Positions 11,273 through 22,423 of a stretch of 64,000 nucleotides of DNA are shown piece after piece. A program made the translations under genes and the position numbers. This DNA is from Pinus tabuliformis (taxonomy: Eukaryota > Streptophyta > Pinopsida > Pinales > Pinaceae), in the NCBI GenBank assembly GCA_031772625.1, contig CM062819.1, positions 1,230,299,070 to 1,230,363,069 on the forward strand. The letters run 5' to 3'. How positions within the stretch are numbered: the first letter of the stretch is position 1; each line of letters opens with the position of its first letter. The notes beneath the pieces are model-generated. The model ran no database searches, had not been told where the DNA came from, and worked only from the letters and a program-made list of their open reading frames with translations.

Positions 11273-11755
11273 TAATCAAGGCCTTCCCAAAATAAGAGGA
11301 TATCCAGTAAGCTTTGCCTTTGGTTGCAGAACCAAGAAATCTGCAGGGTATTCCCAAGAGTCGACAGAGACCAAGACATCCTCCACAATCCCTTCAGGAG
11401 TCACGGTGGAGCGATCTGCTAGTTGCAGGACTGTCGAGGTCTTCCTCAGGGAACCCTGAAGATTGAGTTTGAGCATGGTGTCCCTGGTCATCACATTAAT
11501 GGCAGCCCCCAGATCAATCAAGGTATGAGGTATAATGGTGCCATTGATGTGGACATCTACTACAGGACTTCCAGGATCTAGGTACTTTGGGCAGATGATT
11601 TGTCCTAACATAAGGTCAGACAGTTGTCCTATGACATTGATGGTTGAAGCATCTCTCTTCCGCCTGCTTGGGTGTTTGAAACACTTTTCCTTAACTAGTT
11701 TGTTGTATATTGGCACATCCTTGATGGCTTGAAGGAGTGGAATTTTCACACACAA
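11273..11755 (-). pseudogene. Element A protease segment
   Basis: An aspartic protease domain with the active-site stretch LIDLGAAINVM. The D-L-G triplet instead of D-S/T-G is typical of Athila/Tat proteases as I remember them. It begins directly after a TAG that ends the gag frame. E reads through the equivalent point in one phase (ELQNLYVKIPLLQA against ELK-stop-LCVKIPLLQA), so the TAG is probably a lesion. It ends at LGRP followed by TGA where Trp is expected. Confidence 0.85.
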
Positions 11756-13428
11756 CTACTTGAGCTCTCCCAGAAGCTCATCCTCCTCTGGGTTGGGTTG
11801 TGTGGTGGCTGCTAGTCTCTCAGGAAAGGGTGGAATAGCCCTCGGTTCACTTTCCTGATTGTCTTCCTTGTCCTCTGGGGGAGGAGGTTGGCGATCTGGA
11901 AGAGTCTTTCCAGATTGAAGATTTATCTCCTGGATCTCCACAACATAGGTAGGGCATGATGTTTCCCCAGTATATACCTGTCTATTGTTGGGGTTCGAGT
12001 TCGGTTGAGCAGGCATTTGAGGTTGCCTTGGAGGAGCAGGAGGTAATGGTTGTGGTTGAACTGGTGGTGGAGGCAAAATGGCGGGAGGAGTGTTGTACTG
12101 GGGCCTCCACCCCGACTGAGGTGCATTCCACTGAGGCTGTGGCTGGGCATGTGAGTGATATGAATGAGTAGTGGGCTGAGTAGGGTACTGAGGTGGATAA
12201 TACCATGGAGGGGGCATGGACCAGGAAGGATGAGCAGGGGGACCCCAGGAAGGCATAGGAGTAGATTGGTTGGGGCTGTAATAAGCTTGGGGTGCCCCTT
12301 GCATCCCCTGTTGATAAGGTCTAGGTCCTTGAGGCCTCCTTTGGTTGAGGAAATAGAGAGGTTCAGTGGGGGCTTCTGTCCCTTGGTACATGGCTTTAAA
12401 CCCAGGTAAGGTCGGACATTGATTTGTGGGATGGTCCTCCTCACAAACGAAACACACTTTGACCGAATGTAATGGGCATTCGTTCTTAGGGTGTCTCCTG
12501 GTGCACCTAGGGCAGAAGATAGCCAGGGCCCTCTCAGCTTCTTCCTTCTTCTGCTGGATCCTGAATGTGTCAAGTTGCATGGCAATGGTCTGTCTCACCT
12601 CACTCTTGAGATCTTCTAATTGATTTGCAAACTCATGTTTGGAGAAAGGAATACCAGCTGAGGGGAGGTTTCCTCTACTTCGTTTCTGGGCTGCCCTAGA
12701 ATGGTTTCTAAACACAGTCTTTATGTCCTCATAAGGCAGTTGGTAAATATCTCCTCCAGCTAACATGTGAAGGGTATCTAAGAGGTCTTCAGGGACTCCT
12801 CGGAGCAGGACCAACTTGAGGGATTCAGGGTCAAGTGTGCACCTGGCCCGTTTATAGCTAAGTTGGACTCATCAGCTCCCATGGTCATCCTAAAGATTTC
12901 TCCCTTGGTTTCCTTAGACCTACAGTAGTCCCGGTACTTGGTATTGAAAGCTTGCTGCATCTGAGCCCAAGTAGTGATACTGTTCCCAGGTAAGCCCATG
13001 AACCAGCGTAATGCTGCATCCTTAAGGGTTGAAGGGAAGAGTTTCAGCTTCTGCTCATCTTCAGTATAGTCATAGGTTCGGCAAAGGACAACAAACTCAA
13101 ACGGGAAGGTGTCAGGATCTTCGGTAGTCAGTCCATGGAAATGAGGTAAAGCGGAGGGGCTAATATTCTTCATTTTCATGTCTCCATTGGTTTCTCGGAT
13201 GGGGAAAGCACCTTCTATTCTCTCATCTTCTTCCCTATTGTCAGCCATAGCTTCAGATGGAGTGGTCTCTAACTATTCTTCTGCTATAGGATCTTCGTAT
13301 ATCTCAGGAGGTTCACCTATAGGTTCTTCTGGATCACTGTCACCAAAGAAGAGAGAAGGGTGACTTCGTGATGTGGTGGGGGTGTTGGGTACAAATTTGC
13401 CTGTTTTATCACGGTTCCTACGAGGCAT
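11756..13428 (-). pseudogene. gag: Element A gag
   Basis: The likely start is ATG 13428-13426 (MPRRNRDKTGKF). An in-frame TAG lies at 13275-13273; the frame then continues through ATG 13248 to about 12860. There an indel shifts it into the frame 12814-11756. The middle holds the Retrotrans_gag core (LKLFPSTLKDAALRWF and TTWAQMQQAF). It is followed by two tandem zinc knuckles, CPRCTRRHPKNEC and CFVCEEDHPTNQC, both C-x2-C-x3-H-x4-C, and a Pro/Gln-rich linker leading to protease. Lesions visible: one stop, one deletion with frameshift, and the terminal TAG. Confidence 0.85.
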
Positions 13429-13791
13429 GAAATGGACAGACTTCTTTTTTGATTGCTTTTGTTTTTTTTCTTTGGTACCTGCAAAAACTGAAACAGATTG
13501 ATCTAAAACTAACTATCTTTGCTGAAATGAAAATGCAGAATTGAAATGAAAGCAGGAAAGAACTAGTCTACTTTGCTCAAATGGAATTGCAGGAATGGAA
13601 ATGCTAGTTTACGCTTGCAAAATTGAAATGTTAATCTATGCTTGCAAAAATGAAATTGTGGAATTGAAATGTTAAGCTATGAAAGCAGGAAATGTCTATG
13701 CTACTTTTGCAGAATGGAAATGAAATAAACTACTTAGCAGAAGACAAGAGTAAGAAAATAGAAGAAAAGCAACAATTACTAATACTCTGAC
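13429..13791 (-). other. Element A leader between primer site and gag
   Basis: A short AT-rich leader containing four or five degenerate copies of a word like TGCAAAATTGAAATG (about 13560-13720). No coding frame recognised. Confidence 0.5.
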
Positions 13792-13812
13792 GCTTCCCCG
13801 GTAACGACGCCA
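13792..13812 (-). promoter_or_regulatory. Element A primer binding site (tRNA-Asp-like)
   Basis: The minus strand reads TGGCGTCGTTACCGGGGAAG, six bases inside the LTR end. It is close to TGGCGCCGTTGCCGGGGA, the tRNA-Asp complement used by Athila-type elements. Confidence 0.85.
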
Positions 13813-13818
13813 AAAAGA

Positions 13819-15912
13819 TGGTGGGCTCCAGTATTGTAGCAATAATGCTACAACTCCTGGAGCTTCCTTCTCTAATTTTATCAACCCGGTAGTTCGTAAC
13901 AAACTTGGAAGCGACGGTGCTATATGCACAAGTACTAGCTCTTGTCACAGTTGTCACTTGGTCAGCTGGCACAAGTCCGCTAGGGCTCAAGCCAACTTCT
14001 ATATGCTCTCAGAAGAAGCTTTATGAGTGATGAACGAACGCTATCTCAAAGGGAATTAACCTACTTTGCAAGAATGTACTGAAAGCCAACAAAACATGGA
14101 AACCCTAGTAAACGCTAATTTGACTAGCTTAACCCTTACGATGCAATGGTGGGAATGCAATGTCTAAAAATGATGCCATTACTTCTAATGAGTTGAGATG
14201 CATGAGTCTAAGCTACTTTCATCTGAAAAGAACATGTTTTTGTATTTTTGCTCAAGTGGTTGGAGTTATTATGACTGTGCTGCTTACTAGGTCTTGACTG
14301 TGCAGGGGTAGTGAAAGGGGAGGAAGGCTTGGAAAAGGTCAGGAGGACTCTGAGAGGTTCCAGGGGATCCCTAACATCATTCCACAGAAGTTCCCAACGT
14401 TCAGATGCCTAGCAACTGTGTTGGCACGCTTCTACAGGATGTCTGCAGGGGATCCTACAGGAAACTCGGGATATCTACAGGAAGTCTGCTAACTTCTACA
14501 GGATGTGCTGTAAGTGGAATTTTGGGTGATGGAGGAGTGAATGAGCTGGATGGGTGGATAGGTAGGATGAGAGGGGAGCTTATGATGGTTTATGGACAGA
14601 GAGACGAGATGGAGAGGAGGTGGATAAAGCTAGTTAGTCGATAGAAGGGTATAGGCAATGGAAGGCCGAAAATGGTAAAACAACGTGGATAACAGAAGAG
14701 TTGGTGGCCAAATGATCGAGCTGAGAGGTAAGGAGATGGCTTAGGTACGGTTGAGAAAGATAAGGGAGTGATAGAGTGATGCTGCGCAGTGTAAATGGAA
14801 CAAATTACCTCTGTCTTGCACAAAACCGAGAATTCATCAACCTATTCTAACCACTTTATTGAAAACCAAAGAACAACAATGTAATTCTAGAGAGAAAACG
14901 TGCATGGTGCGGAAACAAGGAATTATTGCTCAAGATCTAATTGCATGGACACTTCTACCAATGGAAATATCATGTTAAAACTTGCATGGACATATGAAAC
15001 TGCGTTTTTTTGGTGGTTGGTACGGTCTACACTCCCAATCTCTAAACAGAGGTGGCAGTGAGGGTACAATCAACCTTTTCTTGGAATTCCGATGAATGCT
15101 AATCCTCCTATTCTAATCTAGACTACTGAAAGCACTTGATTCATAAAACTAACCTACTTACTCACAACAAGAAATTCGAATCAGCAAACTGTAATTTTTT
15201 CAGTGCATGTAAAGAAAACGAAATGAAATGCTGAGAGGAAAGACAAGTAACAGTACAAGGAAAGGAGGCCTATTGCTCTCAGGTTGGACCCAAACCTGAG
15301 AGCTATAGATCCTTCTAAGAACTCAGGATTGGACTCAAATCTGTCTGCCTTTTATTAAAAGATCATAGTAAAAAATCTAACAACATGCCAAAAATGGCTT
15401 ACAAGGAGCAAAACAGAGCTATAGCTCGAAATCCACAATCTGCAACAAAGGTTCAAAAGTCCCTATTGAAGGCTACAGCCTCAATACTTATACATCATGA
15501 GGGCCAAGCTAGCCTCCTAAATTAGTGGGGCTTGGCTGTCCAGCAAAGAGTAAACTGCTGTTCCTGTAGAATCCGTTGGCTGCCTTCTAGCTCGGTGGTG
15601 ATAGCTGTTGGGGGCTCGGAGTTGGGGTGGAGATCACGAGGAAGGTCATTCAAGACTGTGGACAACCTTCCTATAAACTTGCAATGCCACCTTGGCTGTC
15701 TCCTTGCCTCCATCTACGTGGTTTTGCTCCATTTAATGCCAAAAAGTCCTGAAATAAACATGTATTAGCCACATAGGCATAATGACTGCCCTCCTTCCTA
15801 CGAATAACACAAATATACTAAGAAATGATGCATAAGTGATAAAAAATGAAGGGTTGAGCAAGGTGAGTAGGCCAAATGAGCCCAAAATGTTACCAAAATT
15901 TGGGGCTCATCA
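13819..15912 (-). repeat. Element A 5' LTR
   Basis: On the minus strand it starts TGATGAGCCCC and ends GGAGCCCACCA, directly before the primer site. A subterminal inverted repeat (GAGCCC and GGGCTC, about 30 bases apart) marks the start. A TATA-like TATAAGTA lies at 15492-15485 on the minus strand. The motif TTCCTGTAGAA and its complement recur inside (about 14430-14510 and 15560), as elsewhere in A. Its partner LTR is not in the window, so the ends rest on structure rather than an LTR pair. Confidence 0.65.
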
Positions 15913-18717
15913 CCAAGTATAAGGTACGACCTTTTACAAGCAAGAGACTCCATGTCCTTCAAATATTTGAGGTGGTTCACGTACACTTCTTCCTCAATTT
16001 CTTCATTGATAAAGACATCTTTAATGTCCGTCTAATTTGATTTTATAATAAAAGCAACAATAATTCTATTAGAAGTGTACCTAAAAAGTGGAGCAAATGT
16101 CTTTTCATGATCCTCTCCCTCTTTTTGGTAGAACCTTTTTAGTCTTAAGTCTCGCTTGTACTTGTATATTCTACCATCTAGTACACGCTAAGTTTGTAGA
16201 TCCATTTATAAGAAAAATCAAGGTATACTTAAAATTTGTTGATCTTCATGTTTCCTCTAAGCTCGGAACTCATTTGATATAATATCTCTCTTAACATAAA
16301 ATCACGGTTTTTGGGAGAGTCCTCTTGTCATAAAATTTGCTTCATTCTTCCACTACTTCCATCTGTTGTTAAATCCTTGGCAACCTTTTCCATGTACCTA
16401 CAATCCTAACTATGAGGCCATGGAAGAACAATTATAAACAAGCAAGGATATAAATACAAGAGGATAACTAATAGTAAAATGATAACAATAATACTCAAGG
16501 AAGAAGGATATAAGATACTTACCTTTTGAGGATAAAGGAGAATTCTTCAGCTCCCTCTTGATCTTAGTCTTCTTACAAAATTATCAACCCTATACTCATC
16601 ATTTCATTCCTTCCTTGCATGAGATAGGGTTTCTTCTTTTAGAAGAAATGTTAATCTAGATCTATGGTTTTATCTACAAACCCTAAGGATTTTTACATCC
16701 AATAATTTTAGTCTTCTAGGATAAACCCCAGTTTCATTTTACACCTCTTGCAAGTCCAACAGACTTTGTAATGTGACAATTCTCTTTCCATATCCAAATT
16801 TCCAAAAACCATGGAGTTCCAATGCCTCAGTAAAAAAATCAAGGATATTCCATCTTGATATCAGACTTAGGAATATGAATCAAAATTAAGGATCTCCAAT
16901 CAAGAGAGAAATTATATTCTCACAAATATGTATTCTCATCCTAAACATTTATTTTCAACCCAAGATAGTATCCTTCATCATAGTAGTAGTAATAATAAGG
17001 GCACATCAAGTTCTGCAAATGACTCATCCTTCTTGAGAAGACTTTGATCTCCATACTTGAATGGGACTAGACCTCTTCTTCATTGTAAGTTTTCCTTGAT
17101 CCAACAAGGTGTGTCATCTTAGAGATCCTTTTATTTCAAATTTAGACTTTTAGGATTGAACAAAACAGGTTTGATCCTTTAGAACCCAAATCAACAATCG
17201 ATATCAAATGCGATGCGTGTTCTAGGACCTTTAGTTAACCATGTAAGGTCCATGATATCAAATGTTGTTAATACTTTAAGAGCTTGTAACATCAAAGAAG
17301 TGTCCTACTTCCAAACATTTATTACAATATCTTCAAAGAAAAACACAATTTTGTTGTTCATCATATGTGCATAGATCACATATTTCCCTTATGTGGCTTT
17401 ATCTTGCTTTGATCAACAATACACACTATTATGCTTCTTGAAATATCAATATGACATTCATGCTACAGACTAGTAGTGTATCTCATCAATGAACTTGTAA
17501 GGTGAAGGGACTCCTTCATAACTTCTCTTTGGAATTATTTAAGGATCCCATTTTATAAGGCAACAGATCAAACATAGTCTTATGATTTGACTAATGCGCA
17601 AATCAGAGTCCTATCTATTTTCTCATAGAAGCAACTTTGATAGAATTCTTTTCAAAGATATTTAGTAATCATTTCCTCTCGCTAAAAATTTAAATAATGT
17701 TTCCAAAGTAAAACCTTGAAACAAAATTATTGTAGGTAAATTTAGTGATGATACATACCTTTCATTCCAAGCATTAAAAAGACTTCTTATGGCTTTGTTG
17801 ACCCTTTGTAGGTCTTTTATTTTTAGACCTCATAATCATGTTTGAACATTTCAGCATTGTAATGTGCTTTGCATGGAGTCCTCGTGCAACAAAATACTTT
17901 AGAGTATGATTTAAATAATGTGCCTTGTATGTTTTATCAATCTTAGTAGCTAGAGCAAGTCTTCAAGATGAACTTAGATAGAGATAATTTTGAACTTCCT
18001 TTTCGCTACTTCCATAGACTCCTTGGCCTTAGTCATATAGTCTTAGACTCACAATTAAGTTAATTCAAGAAAAAGTATCTTTCATTACAAATTCATGATC
18101 TTATTAACAAAACTTCTCCTTGTTGATAAGGTGATGTTATTTGAAAAATATGGTATGCTTCAAAGATCCAAGTTTGCCTCATTTTTGAGATGACAAAATA
18201 GTTTAGGTAGTACATTAGTCAAATTCATGACCTTCTGAGGTACTTCAACTTGTTTTCTTTCATATGAGGATTTTTAGCTTATTGTGATGGACCTTGACGC
18301 CTTCTCAGCCTTATATCAGAAGCTTTGAGTCTCCCTCGGCCTATCGAAACACATTGAGGTTTGTTTTAGCTTCTTCAGGTCCTGAGGTCTTATGTCCTTT
18401 AATAGATGGACTGAGGCTTACAGATTCACCCTCTTTTATAATCTTGATCAAAAACATAAATAGATCTTTGTTCTTCTTACAAAGAGTGATATTGAACTAG
18501 GACTCCTTTCTCCACAACAAACTTTCGGCCTAGTGAGTAGATGATATATTCATCATGGACTTGGCAGAATAGAGTGTAGATTTTCTTCAAACATGACGGT
18601 TGATCTTGGAATTCTTTTGGAATGTGCTTCTAAACTTGTAGGGCTAGTAGAGAAAAAACATTGTAGAATAGCTTGAATTAAAAACAACTTCTTCCTCAAG
18701 ACTACTCTTTCACCATA
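15913..18717 (-). pseudogene. Decayed Ty1/copia internal region
   Basis: Minus-strand reading near 16240-16090 gives fragments matching the copia RT start (YKWIYK, then EDHEKTFAPLFRYTS). Near 16030-15920 it continues with DIKDVFINEEIEEEVYV, the counterpart of the DVK-A-LNG-LEEEVYV motif. Frames are broken by many stops. The rest, up to the primer site at 18729, should be gag to integrase, but I can identify no intact domain there. The coding order fits a minus-strand copia element whose RT was interrupted by A at 15912. Confidence 0.7.
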
Positions 18718-18729
18718 GCTCTAATACCA
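18718..18729 (-). promoter_or_regulatory. Copia primer binding site (initiator Met tRNA type)
   Basis: The minus strand reads TGGTATTAGAGC directly after the LTR end, one base from the usual TGGTATCAGAGC. Confidence 0.8.
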
Positions 18730-19470
18730 TGTTCACTTTTCATGGGATCTTCTAAAATGATATTTTTTCTTCTGATTTATTTAATTAATATTTTCTTGAA
18801 TTCATATTCATCATAAATAAATTACACAAAATATATCAAGAGTAGAAAAAAATGCTATTAAGATCATACAGAGACATCCAAAACAAGAAACATAAGAATT
18901 TACTGTGGGAAAACCCACCTGGGGGAAAACCCGGGCAACCTTTTCCTTAGATAAATTGCTTAGCTCAAAAGAGATATATATAATCCTTCTAGTCAAAATG
19001 AATTTCATATTGACTAGTGAGAAAGTCTTGATCAAACCTAGTCAATATGCCCACTTGTCAAATCAATCTTCTTCCCACTAAACTCAATTTGGTCAAATCT
19101 ACTAAGGTCAAATTTCAGCCTACTCTTGCACCAGAGCAACTTAGACATGCTACCACAAATATACCCAAAAAAATTTTCACATGTTTGAAGTAAACTGGAC
19201 ATAAATTCCACAAGCGCAAGGTCGGATAAGAAGGAGAGATCTTGATCAATCATTGAATAAATTCGGCCATCTTCTTCCTTATTTCCTTTTCTTGGATGAA
19301 TAGATATATATTTCTTGTCTGATTTGAATTGTGTCCTTATGGAGGAGAACCAATGGTGTATATATAATTCCTTGGGAGGATGAATGGGCAAGCTAACCTA
19401 GAGGGCCAACTTGACTTTCTTAGAGTCAAAAATTCAAAATTTGGTCATTTGGTGACTGACATGAAGAACA
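18730..19470 (-). repeat. Copia 5' LTR
   Basis: On plus it starts TGTTCACTTTTC and probably ends GAACA at 19470, so the termini form a 5-base inverted repeat. The terminal segment 19326-19470 occurs again at 19734-19904. The outer boundary is inferred. Confidence 0.55.
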
Positions 19471-19472
19471 TG

Positions 19473-19500
19473 TATTATATATATATATATATATATATAT
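19473..19500. repeat. (TA)n microsatellite
   Basis: About 14 TA units between the LTR end and the first copy of module R. Confidence 0.95.
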
Positions 19501-19733
19501 GTTAGGGACAAAAGTATGAATTATGAAGGCCGGCTATAGCCTACAGAATTCAATAGAACATGGAACTCCATGGCCATAACTTTAAAAGTTATTCATTGAT
19601 TACATGTCATATCTAATTTTATGTTTCCAAAAACTAGATTCAGTTTAAGAAGAGTGGTTTCCCATTTATAAACCACAACCCCCCCCCCCCCCAACCCATT
19701 AACTCATGATGGACGAGGGGGGTGCCCCGGGGT
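19501..19733. repeat. Module R, diverged copy
   Basis: Starts GTTAGGGACAAAAGTATGAA just after (TA)n and matches 21088-21330 and 27529-27760 by eye. It contains a C12 run at 19680-19691 and the shared stretch around CCCATTAACTCATGATGGAC. Confidence 0.75.
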
Positions 19734-19904
19734 GAATTGTGTCCTTGTGGAGGAGAACCAATGGTTTATATATAGTGCCTTGGGAGGCCAAATGGGCTTG
19801 ACAATGGAAATGTCAACTTGGAGGGCCGACTTGAATTTATTGGAGTCAGAAATTCTAAATTAAAAATTCTAAATTTTGTCTTTTGGTGACTAGCATGAAG
19901 AACA
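19734..19904. repeat. Duplicate of the copia LTR end
   Basis: Repeats 19326-19470 (GAATTGTGTCCTT... to GAAGAACA) with substitutions and a short insertion. It is again followed at once by (TA)n. Together with 19473-19733 it forms a tandem segment of about 400 bp. Confidence 0.8.
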
Positions 19905-19907
19905 TGT

Positions 19908-19936
<29 letters not shown>
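19905..19936. repeat. (TA)n microsatellite
   Basis: A short TA tract after the duplicated LTR end. Confidence 0.9.
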
Positions 19937-19938
<2 letters not shown>

Positions 19939-20863
19939 TGATCCAAAATGGATCATTGTATTTTTTTCATGCATCTTGATGCATTTGGAGTGGAAAAAGT
20001 GGAGGAATAAGCTCACGGGACCATTTTTATCGGCAGGGCCCGATTTAGCGAAATGGGGTCTAAAACCTTCCGAGAGCAATTTGAGGCATCAAATGATATT
20101 TTTTGGTGGGTAAAAAAAATTCACTTTAGCGAAACACCTTTTCATGCTATTATACACACAAATACCTTTCCAATGACATAAGAAGCATGTAAATTAGAGC
20201 CTCTATGCAAAAATTATACCACTCAGAAGTTGACCTTCCTATTTTCACACCTATAGTTCGGGACGATGTCGTGTCAGCCCCCATTATTCATGGAAAAGAG
20301 GCTAGCCACATGTTTGTGATGTAAAAGACTCTAGAAGAGTCTATATTGTAATTCTAGTTAAGATTTTATGTATTCAAAATTAACCACTAGTAGGCTATTC
20401 GAATGTGTTATAACCGTGCTACTAGGAGGATGAGGCATTCCATTCTTTCGAGAGAATTTGGTTCCATAACTGAGAAAAAATAGCTAGGAGAGATAGGAGG
20501 TAGAGCACATAGAGAATATTTGTGCATTGTAGCATCCCAAGGGCATGCATTACTTCTTTGTACCTGCAGCCATATTTCCAGACAAAGAAAGAGAACGAAG
20601 AGGCCTCACCTTCCAACTAGGTTTTCTCCTGAAAGGGTTTCTCAAAGAGCATATCTTGTGTCTTGTGTGTTCATGTGCTTATTTTTTCATTCTCTAGTTT
20701 TCTGTATAGTGTCCATTTGCATGCATACACTAATTACAGTTAAAACCATAAATCTTAAAGTTTAATAAATTATAATAGTGTAGAATTTCCATAGTTTTAA
20801 TATAATATTATTAGATATGCTGTGACGAACTATCCAGTGGAATATCCATGGAATTTTGTGGAT

Positions 20864-20865
<2 letters not shown>
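19937..20865. other. Unassigned sequence
   Basis: AT-rich, no convincing coding frame and no match that I can see to the other repeats in the window. Confidence 0.5.
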
Positions 20866-20921
<56 letters not shown>

Positions 20922-21018
20922 TATATACATATACATATACATATATATGTATATATATATGTATACATATATATATATACATATATATATATACATATAT
21001 ATATATACATACACATAC

Positions 21019-21087
<69 letters not shown>
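20866..21087. repeat. Long (TA)n tract with TATG/TACA interruptions
   Basis: About 220 bp of nearly pure alternating TA with internal ATACATATAC variants. Frames of isoleucine and tyrosine across it are artefacts. Confidence 0.95.
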
Positions 21088-21089
<2 letters not shown>

Positions 21090-21423
21090 ACAAGGGCCAA
21101 AAGTATGAATTATTTAGACTGGCCATATCTACAAAATTCAATAGAACATAGATCCCCCTGGCCATGACTTTATGAGTTCGTTCTTGATTCCATGTTATAT
21201 CTAATTATGGGTTCCCAAAAAATAGATTTGGTTTAACACCAGTGGTTTCCCATTTTGAAATCATGCCCCCTTGCCCATTAACCCATGACGGACTAGGGGG
21301 CGCCCCAAGGTGAGTGTAGGCCATAGATTGGGCCCTTACTACAATCACACACCACAGGGTGGAGCCCTTTTAACATGAAACCTACAATGGGAATATCACA
21401 TCGAAGGCCGCTCCCCTTGCCCT
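21088..21423. repeat. Module R unit 1, left part
   Basis: Matches 27529-27840 (shared stretch around TTTAACACCA, TTTCCCATTTTGAAA and CCCATTAACCCATGACGGAC). It is split by chromovirus copy 1 and resumes at 27303. Confidence 0.85.
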
Positions 21424-21755
21424 TGTTGGGTCCCTATAATACTAGTGATTACCCCATTACTATTGCAGTTATACCCCTTATTAATATTGTTGTGCCCCTA
21501 TTGCCCCCATATTATTATTACTGTGCCCCATAGAATCCCTCTATTGTTATTTTTGTGGCTTTATATTATTATTGTTAGGTCGGCTGGATTATTTTATGAC
21601 TCCTTAGACTCCTATATATAGAAAGGAGGTTTTGTCATTTGAATCATCCAAGAATTGTTCATTTATGTAATGTAAAGGAGGTTTCCCCTCGAAGAGGCTG
21701 AATTCTAAGGCGTTGATCTATCTTTTCTATCTTTTCTTGAGCTGGTTTCATAACA
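21424..21755 (+). repeat. Chromovirus 1 5' LTR
   Basis: Starts TGTTGGGTCCC and ends GGTTTCATAACA. A TATA stretch (CCTATATATAG) lies at about 21611-21621. Confidence 0.95.
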
Positions 21756-21757
21756 TT

Positions 21758-21769
21758 TGGTATCAGAGC
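21758..21769 (+). promoter_or_regulatory. Chromovirus 1 primer binding site
   Basis: TGGTATCAGAGC, complementary to the initiator Met tRNA 3' end, two bases after the LTR. Confidence 0.95.
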
Positions 21770-22423
21770 TTTGGATTCTAGGGTTTCGCTGCTCCAAACA
21801 GGTCATCGTGTCATTTTCACTATAACTTTTTTCTGTGACGTTTCAGAAGTCGCAAACAAAACCCATTTGAGAAGAAATCGCGTTGAACCTTGGGTCTAAA
21901 TTTCAGAGCTTCTTGCGCGATATTTGGGGAGATATGATCTGAGGAAGTTGGTCTTTTTGCAGACTCCTGAATTACATTCAAAACAGGTGACCTGGGGAAA
22001 ATCGTCATAACTTTCTCTCTGGGGATCGGATTGAAATTTCGTAAGAAGGTACAGAAAGAGGACGGACTGTAGTTTCTTGTATGCAGTTTTAAGATCCATA
22101 GGTTGAAACAGTGACTCGTGGCACATCGTACAAGTTCGCTCTACTGAACTAGTCTATAATCAAGTCACTGTGGGAGATTTCGCATAACTCTTCCTTGGAG
22201 AATCCAATTTGGGTCAAAATTGTGGCATTGGAAAGAGGACACAGAAGGCTACTACAGGTCATAATTTCAGAATTGGAGGATCTGGAATTATAGAGATACA
22301 TCAGATTCAATATCAGGCTTCTACAAAGTGAAAAAAGATGTGTAGTTTTTTTTTTTAAATTTTTGTGTAAGCTGGGTTTGAAGGAATTCAAAGGGCATAG
22401 TAAAGAATTATTATCGGTAACTG

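Noticed and set aside
11923-12585. 220-codon frame on the minus strand
   Set aside because: A shadow of A gag in another frame; the zinc knuckles lie in the frame 12814-11756.
13429-13791. CRISPR-like spaced words in the A leader
   Set aside because: Degenerate, irregular spacing, plant context.
20762-21167. Frames of Ile and Tyr on both strands
   Set aside because: Translations of the (TA)n tract; no coding evidence.
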